Below, in pieces: positions 58,805-64,000 of a stretch of DNA of 64,000 nucleotides. Both the position numbers and the translations under genes were made by a program. The DNA comes from Gnetum montanum (Eukaryota; Streptophyta; Gnetopsida; Gnetales; Gnetaceae): NCBI GenBank assembly GCA_015680685.1, contig MNCI01034664.1, forward strand, positions 1,068,000 to 1,131,999. Direction: 5' to 3'. A model generated the notes under the pieces. The model saw only the letters and a list, made by a program, of their open reading frames with translations. It had not been told where the DNA came from and made no database searches. Within the stretch, counting starts at the first letter, position 1. Every line of letters starts with the position of its first letter.

Positions 58805-59038
58805 TCTTTTCAACCATCTTCAGACTGTCAGATGATGTGTTCTCAAATTTTATTTAGTCATGTTCTAGTGTTCAATTTTGTGTCATAAACATCAAAATTT
58901 TGTAATTAATGTTAATTTGTACACCCAAGCACTTGGTTTTGTTTTATGGTGTTAGTTTTGTCATGTTGTGTTTTAGTTAATAATCTCATACCTTTCCAAT
59001 TTTGTAAAAGAACTTGAGGTCTAGTTTTCATTTAGTCA

Positions 59039-59046
59039 TGGGGGTA
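59039..59046 (+). other. Polypurine tract of element 7
   Basis: TGGGGGTA directly precedes the 3' LTR (TGATGAAATG). The same arrangement (ATGGAGGTA before TGATGAATC) is seen at 6547-6556 and, complemented, at 9962-9970. Confidence 0.7.
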
Positions 59047-59937
59047 TGATGAAATGTCTTTGATCAGATGTATCAATCGGATGCCATCAATGTGACCCTA
59101 TCGACAAGACCTTGTTGAGGTAGGGTTTCCCATGTTAACGTGTACTTGTCAACGTGACACCCTACTAGGTCTATAAATACAACACCCCAATCATGTTAAG
59201 GGAAAGTGAGAATTTCAGTTGCTATTAGAACTCTTGCAGTTGTTTCCATGAGAGATAGAATAATTTTCTAAGTGCCTGCAGTAGTAGTCAAAGACTGTAC
59301 AGATCTTTATTTGAGCATTGTTGTACCTAAGCACTGTAGTATGTCCAGTAATAAAGATGAGCTTTTTGATAAACCTTGTAGCACTTACACTAGCTTAATG
59401 ATTTATTTATGCATTTATTTTTTTCATTAATTAATTGATTAATTAAGCTAAGATTATTAAGACTTTAATTAATTAATTAATTAGGCTAAATAAACTAGCA
59501 TACATAAGTATGACCACTTGGAGCATATGTATAACATTTGGTCATCCTAGTAGCACTTAACGTTAGGTTGCGCAACAGTGTTATATGTGTTTAAGATGTG
59601 TATGGAAAGTGCGACCAAATGCTTATGTTAGGATAGTTAGTTATTAATTAGCAACTAAATTAGTTGAATTAGTTAATCAATTTATTCTCAATCTATTATC
59701 AATCTGAGGCAAATAAAATATAAAATAATGAAAATAATGTGCCTCAATTACACGTAACCATACAACTGAGCCTCACAAGTGTAGTTGGAAAGACAACGAT
59801 CATTCCATGACTAGATTCACCTTCTGGATTGAATCTTGTGTACAAGAACACTAAGAATCCATAGAATTCATCCAGATCATGTGTGAATGCCTTAGTGATT
59901 CATATGATTAGACGAAAGGGTACCTCACTGCTCATCA
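59047..59937 (+). mobile_element. 3' LTR of element 7
   Basis: 891 bp, starts TGATGAAATGTC and ends CTGCTCATCA. TATA box TCTATAAATACAAC near 59170. It is longer than the 5' LTR, partly from extra short repeats in U3 (GCCATCAATGTGACC, TATCGACAAGACC, TGTCAACGTGACACC). Confidence 0.92.
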
Positions 59938-59942
59938 CAAGC

Positions 59943-60590
59943 TCAAAGCATATATCTAGTTCAATATTCTACATGGCTTGCTAACCTTGTTCCAGTAAGG
60001 AAACAGAATGGAAATATTAGGCTTTGTATGGATTTCAGAAATTTGGATGAAGCCTCTGAAAAAGATAAATATCCACTTCCTAAAATTAATGAAATGTTAA
60101 TCAAAGTTTTAGGTTGTCAAGTATATTCTTTCCTAGATGGTTTTTTAGGCTATAATCAAATCATGGTAGATAAGGGTGACAGATACAGAACAACATTTAG
60201 CACCAAGCAAAGAACTATTGCTTACCAAAGAATGCCATTTGGATTTTCAAATGCTAGAGCTACTTTTAAAAGAGCAATGGATTTAGCCTTTAAAGGTTTA
60301 ATAGATGAGTTTGTTGTAGTTTATTTGGATGATATCACCATCTTTTTGAAAAGGAACGACGATCATATTGGTCATCTCCAACAAGTTTTTGATAGATGTT
60401 GTGAGTATGATATTTCATTAAATTCTAAGAAATGCATCTTCAGGGTTAAATCTAGAATTTTACTAGGCCACGTGATCTATAGAGAAGGAATTGCTATATA
60501 TAATGCATGAATTCAAATAGTATAGAACATCAAGCATCCTATAAGTGAAAATTCTCTTAGATCTTTCTTTGGAAAGATAAATTCATTAAG
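59943..60590 (+). pseudogene. Reverse transcriptase of element 6, second part
   Basis: Reading resumes with VQYSTWLANLVPVRKQNG, RLCMDFRNLDEASEKDKYPL, FLDGFLGYNQI and RMPFGFSNARATFKRAM, then the catalytic box VVVYLDDITIF (both aspartates intact) and LLGHVIYREGI. The frame 60028-60510 is open for 160 codons, the best-kept RT piece in the window. Element 7 separates it from its start by 12 kb. Confidence 0.92.
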
Positions 60591-60599
60591 AAATTACTA

Positions 60600-60990
60600 A
60601 ACCTTTAATGCATATGCTCAAGAAAGATATCCTAGTATGGAAAACACCAAAGTTAGAGAAAGATTTAGCAAAAATCAAAAATGCTATTCAAGAAGCTCCA
60701 TACTTGGTAAAACCAAAATTGAAGAAAGATTTCTGGTTATATGTTTTTGCTTCAAATGATTCAGTTGCTGCTATTTTAACTCAAAAAGATGAAAATCATG
60801 ATGAACTAATTGGATTTTTTGGATATCAATTGAAAGCTTTGGAATTAAATTATTCAGACTTAATCATTAAAGCACTTCAACATTTCAAATATTACTTGGA
60901 AAGCTCATTAGTTTACATTATACTAATAGAGCCTGCAATCAAACAATTCTTAGCCCAAAATGAAATTGGATTAAAAAGAGGGAAGTGACT
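60600..60990 (+). pseudogene. RNase H of element 6, C-terminal to RT
   Basis: The frame at 60608-60988 reads FWLYVFASNDSVAAILTQKD, GFFGYQLKALELNYSDLIIK and ALQHFKYYLESS. This is the usual gypsy RT/RNase H connection (L-V-ASD-A-GAVL-Q, S--L---E-NYS--EKE-LAVV-A---FR-YL) with the catalytic Glu region changed. Confidence 0.85.
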
Positions 60991-61059
60991 CATAAAACTT
61001 CAATGTTTTATATTTTCATTAGAGATATGCAAAGATATTAAAGTAATGGAATTACCCAA

Positions 61060-62300
61060 GCTAATGGTAAGAGAAGATGAAGTATGTGTGCTTAAGACTC
61101 ATAAAGGAAACTAGTATGATGAAATTCAAGAATTTCTAACGACGCAAAAGGTTCCAAATAACTTAACTACAAGTCAGAAGAGAGCTTTCTTCAAAAGGGC
61201 AAATAAATTTATGTTTAAAGATGGAATCTTATATAGAAAGGATTTTAGAGGGGTTTTGTTGGAATGTGTTCATAATGATCAAATCAATCCTATTCTAGAA
61301 AAATTTCATGATCATTCTAATTTATTTCATGAGTCTCCTAAGTCCACCATGCAACATATGCTCCGCTATGATTTTTATTGGCCTAGTATGTATTAAGGTA
61401 TTAGCTTGGAAATTCAAAGATGTTACAAATGTCAAATTCATAGGCCATTTCAGCAATGGGGCTTAGATTTTATTGGTACAATTACTCCTTCAAGAGTTGG
61501 ACATAAGTTTATCCTCACATCTACTAACTATTTCACTAAATGATCTAAAGTAAAAGCTCTAAGGAAAAGTTGAACATCAAACATAATTAAGTTTTTAGAA
61601 GATCAGATTCTAAGTTGTTTTGGTTTGCTTAAAGCATTGGTATCCAATAATGGACCTACCTTTCAATCTAATGAATTTATAACATGGGCATTATAGAAAT
61701 CCATCTTTCTATTCTCTTCTTCAAATTATTATACTCAAGGAAATAGCTTAGTTAAATCTACAAATAAAAAGCTTATCTCTTGCATTAAAAAGTTGATGGA
61801 TGACAATCTAGAAATTGGATTGATTACTTACAATCTCCATTATGGACTAATCGTATTAGATTTAAGGCTATTAGAACATCAACTTATAACTTAGTCTATG
61901 GCTTGCTCACAAGAGTTACGAATAATATTATAAGCTCGGCCTCTGATTTTGTGCAAAGGTATAGTGAGAAAACCTATAAAGATCGAAGTTCCATGACCTT
62001 GCTTATCAAAAGAGAGGCCAAAATAGATAGGGCTAAGGATAATTTATTAAAGAATACTTCTCAAGTTAAAAGATGGTTTGATAGAAAGGCTTTGAAAAGG
62101 ACTTTTAAAATCAATAATCTTATCTTGTTTTGGAATATAAAAAAGCCAAATAAATTTTCAACAATATGGATTGGTCCATTTCAGATCAATAAACAATTAT
62201 TGAAAGACACAAGTTATCCACATTAAGTGGGATAGAGTTGCAACTTCTGTATAATGTTTTGCATGTAAAATATTATTTTGGGCAACTACCCATAACTTAA
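61060..62300 (+). pseudogene. Integrase of element 6
   Basis: Blocks seen: DGILYRKDFRGVLLECV; the zinc-binding part (ILEKFHDHSNLFHESPKST, YDFYWPSMY, CYKCQIH); the core (WGLDFIGTITPSRVGHKFIL); SNNGPTFQSNEF with the catalytic Asp changed to Asn; NSLVKSTNKKL where Glu is replaced. The C-terminal part has FKINNLILFW and WIGPFQI. The gene ends with GQLPIT and a TAA at 62298-62300. Several stops. Confidence 0.85.
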
Positions 62301-62423
62301 ATATATATATAAATTAATACATGTATATAACAATACAATATAGTAATAGCAATATATACATGTATATAACTATAATAATATTAAGTATACAAAGTAGTAA
62401 GTAATAAACATTTATATATGAGA

Positions 62424-62461
<38 letters not shown>

Positions 62462-62640
62462 TTAGTTATAATCTGCAATAGAATAATATATATACATACT
62501 TATATAATATCTACCCATAATATATGTATGTGTATCCTATACATACATTTAGGTAAGTATATATGGTATAATGAAATGGGTATAGGTTAGAGTATTAGTT
62601 TAAAAATGTTTGTTTTAAAGTGTTAGTTTACATATTAAAT
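62301..62640. other. AT-rich stretch, no gene
   Basis: Almost pure A/T with TACATGTATATAAC-type short repeats. It probably holds or has replaced the 3' LTR of element 6, which was not recognised. Confidence 0.6.
62427..62460. repeat. (TA)17 microsatellite
   Basis: An uninterrupted TA run of about 34 bp. Confidence 0.97.
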
Positions 62641-62840
62641 TTACATTATCTCAAGTAATCATTAATTGTGATGTGTGTAAGTGGAAGTGGTGGTTTCAAT
62701 AACCACATAGTGGTAAATTAATTTAACAACCAAATAGTGGAATTTGAATTAGCCAACCTTATGGTGATGGAAATTAAATAAGTTTCAGCTAAGTGGAAAA
62801 TTTGGTTATTGAAATGAGAGGGAATTTCAAATTTTTAACA

Positions 62841-62850
62841 CTATATAAAG
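62841..62850 (+). promoter_or_regulatory. TATA box upstream of an unrecognised frame
   Basis: CTATATAAAG lies 108 bp upstream of the ATG at 62949, with AAC-rich sequence between. It may be the promoter of an LTR or of the following frame. Confidence 0.5.
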
Positions 62851-62948
62851 AGTTGTGGTTTTCATGTAAACACAACATATTCCATTTCAACACTTGAGTA
62901 AAAAAAATAAGTGAAGCGTTCTTAGTTTGAAATTGAGCTTAAGAGAGA

Positions 62949-63448
62949 TGGCAATAAGAAGGCCTTTTATCCAATATGTTAAGAGATGTTGTCCAAAGCA
63001 TGTCATGAGATTCTATTGTAAGGAAACTCCCTGTGGAGCATGTAGCGAAAGTCCTTTCTTACTTTGGCTTTCAGATAAGTTTAGTTTCTTCACTGGTGGA
63101 TGCTCCCTCCATTCAAATGTTTGGGTTAGCTTTCACCAATGCACCACTAAAGCTGACTACCAAGGAGAGTCCAATCAAGATGATTCTTGGGGAGAGGCTT
63201 TCATGTCTCAACACATAGAAGCAACTAGTTGGGAAGAATCTCAAAATTAAGCAACCAAAGAGTTGACTGAGAAAGAGATCAAAACAATTGTTAAAAACAA
63301 GGGTGAAGAAAACCAAGTTGAAGCTTCAACTAGGCAACAAGAAGAAAGAAGACCATTTATCAGCACAGAATTAGCATATGAGAGGGTTAACAACATGAGG
63401 ATCCCTAAAAGGGTTACCTTAACTATTCTCTTCCCATCTATAGAATAG
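62949..63448 (+). pseudogene. Unrecognised frame behind a TATA box
   Basis: From the ATG (MAIRRPFIQYVKRCCPKHVM) the frame runs 100 codons to a TAA at 63248-63250. It then stays open in the same frame with a charged stretch (LTEKEIKTIVKNKGEENQVE) to a TAG at 63446-63448. A second frame at 63033-63218 (VAKVLSYFGFQISLVSSLVD, then FGLAFTNAPLKLTTKESPIK) has a more protein-like hydrophobic pattern, so a frameshift pair may be present. I recognise neither. It could be a retroelement gag, a host gene relic or chance. Confidence 0.3.
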
Positions 63449-63561
63449 TTTGTATAAGAATTTGTTTGTATAGTTTCCTAAGTTTTATTAAGAGTGAGGT
63501 TTTTATTCCATGAAACCTTAAGTTTGATGGAAGTTTTCCTCAAAAAATATTTCTTGTTTTC

Positions 63562-64000
63562 TGATGAGATGCGATATCGTCTCATCTCCAGCGATATCGC
63601 GTACGTGATATCATGGTGCACCATCATATCTATAAATAAGAGGCGGCTCTACCTTGTTTCCTCATCCTAGGCTAGAAGTAGGGAAACTCTGGTAGATTGA
63701 TCACTCCAGAGATAGAATATTTTCCATGTGCCCACAGTAGAAGCCCTAAAGTGAATGGATCTTTATTTGAGCAACATTGTACTTGAACACAAGTTGTGTA
63801 CGGTAATAAAGACGAACTTCCTGGATAAACCTTGTAGTGCATGGAATAGGATTTTATTTAATGTTATTTATTGTTTTCTCTCTCACCCTTATCTCCTAGT
63901 AATGCAGAATGAGTACGACTTGATTACGAGCATTTAAGGATGTGTACGGATAATCAAGGAATGGATGCTCATCACACTTAGGCTAGATTAGATTCTCTCA
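63562..64000 (+). mobile_element. LTR of the Athila-like family, cut by the window end
   Basis: Starts TGATGAGATGCGATATCG and has the TATA box CTATAAATAAGAGG near 63632, then the GATCTTTATTTGAGCA and AATAAAGACGAACTT landmarks. It belongs to the GATATC-rich type together with 13581-14395 and 44291-45094. About half of the LTR is in the window; whether an element follows cannot be seen. Confidence 0.88.

Larger units (their letters stand above)
47986..59937 (+). mobile_element. Athila-like element with both LTRs (element 7), nested in element 6
   Basis: An 11,952-bp element with 5' LTR 47986-48859, PBS, gag, protease, RT, a shortened integrase region, a 2.1-kb spacer, the extra 3' frame, a polypurine tract and 3' LTR 59047-59937. 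It is flanked by CAAGT (47981-47985) and CAAGC (59938-59942), a 5-bp target duplication with one later mutation. The two LTRs differ visibly at many sites, so the insertion is old. All frames are broken. Confidence 0.92.
43490..62300 (+). mobile_element. Second Ty3/gypsy family, broken by two insertions (element 6)
   Basis: Plus strand order: leader, gag, protease, an RNase H-like domain, reverse transcriptase, RNase H, integrase. Two later insertions split it: a solo LTR at 44291-45094 and the 12-kb element 7 at 47986-59937. The RT has the YLDD box, unlike the FMDD-type boxes of the Athila-like family, so this is a different lineage. Its own LTRs were not recognised. Confidence 0.8.

Overview
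This is a stretch of seed-plant nuclear DNA, probably from a gymnosperm. The evidence for that is one gene with twelve exons and GT-AG introns, a 5.5-kb intron, strong AT richness, and a sea of old, mutated LTR retrotransposons with 5-bp target duplications. The gymnosperm part is inference from the retroelement style and the divergence of the gene; no marker proves it. There are no rRNA, CRISPR or bacterial features, and I recognised no tRNA gene.

The only gene that looks functional is a plus-strand gene at 20402-29708. It encodes the 39-kDa accessory subunit of mitochondrial complex I (NDUFA9 family). The twelve inferred exons join in frame to 401 codons plus a stop. Intron 7 has been enlarged by an antisense copia-type retroelement relic and by three sets of tandem duplications. 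Remains of DUF4283/zinc-knuckle (LINE ORF1-type) reading frames flank the gene at 18.5-19.6 kb and 31.4-32.3 kb.

Layout: 1-310 is a piece of the same repeat family as 43.5-44.3 kb. 310-6030 is a minus-strand Athila-like Ty3/gypsy element (RNase H, RT, protease, gag, PBS, 5' LTR). 6.5-7.5 kb is a plus-strand LTR of a related element. 9.2-16.9 kb is a pile of minus-strand relatives (gag pieces, one deletion derivative, four LTRs including one solo LTR). 16.9-18.5 kb holds no gene. 18.5-32.3 kb is the gene island. 32.3-43.5 kb is a minus-strand Athila-like element with a 3' LTR, an extra 3' reading frame, integrase, RNase H, RT, protease and gag. 43.5-62.3 kb is a second gypsy family on the plus strand, broken by a solo LTR (44291-45094) and by a complete 12-kb Athila-like element (47986-59937) that sits inside its RT gene. 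62.3-63.5 kb is AT-rich DNA with a TATA box and an unrecognised frame. The last LTR runs off the window end.

The most interesting observations concern the retroelements. The Athila-like family carries a large extra reading frame of about 930-950 codons between integrase and the 3' LTR. It is seen in three copies, and in the two full-length ones it is preceded by a sequence resembling the element's own LTR promoter. The second family appears to have an extra RNase H-like domain between protease and reverse transcriptase. The LTRs of the first family fall into two main types that differ in the short repeats upstream of the TATA box. All retroelement frames seen here are broken, so these are relics. 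Domain names were assigned by eye and no database search was possible.
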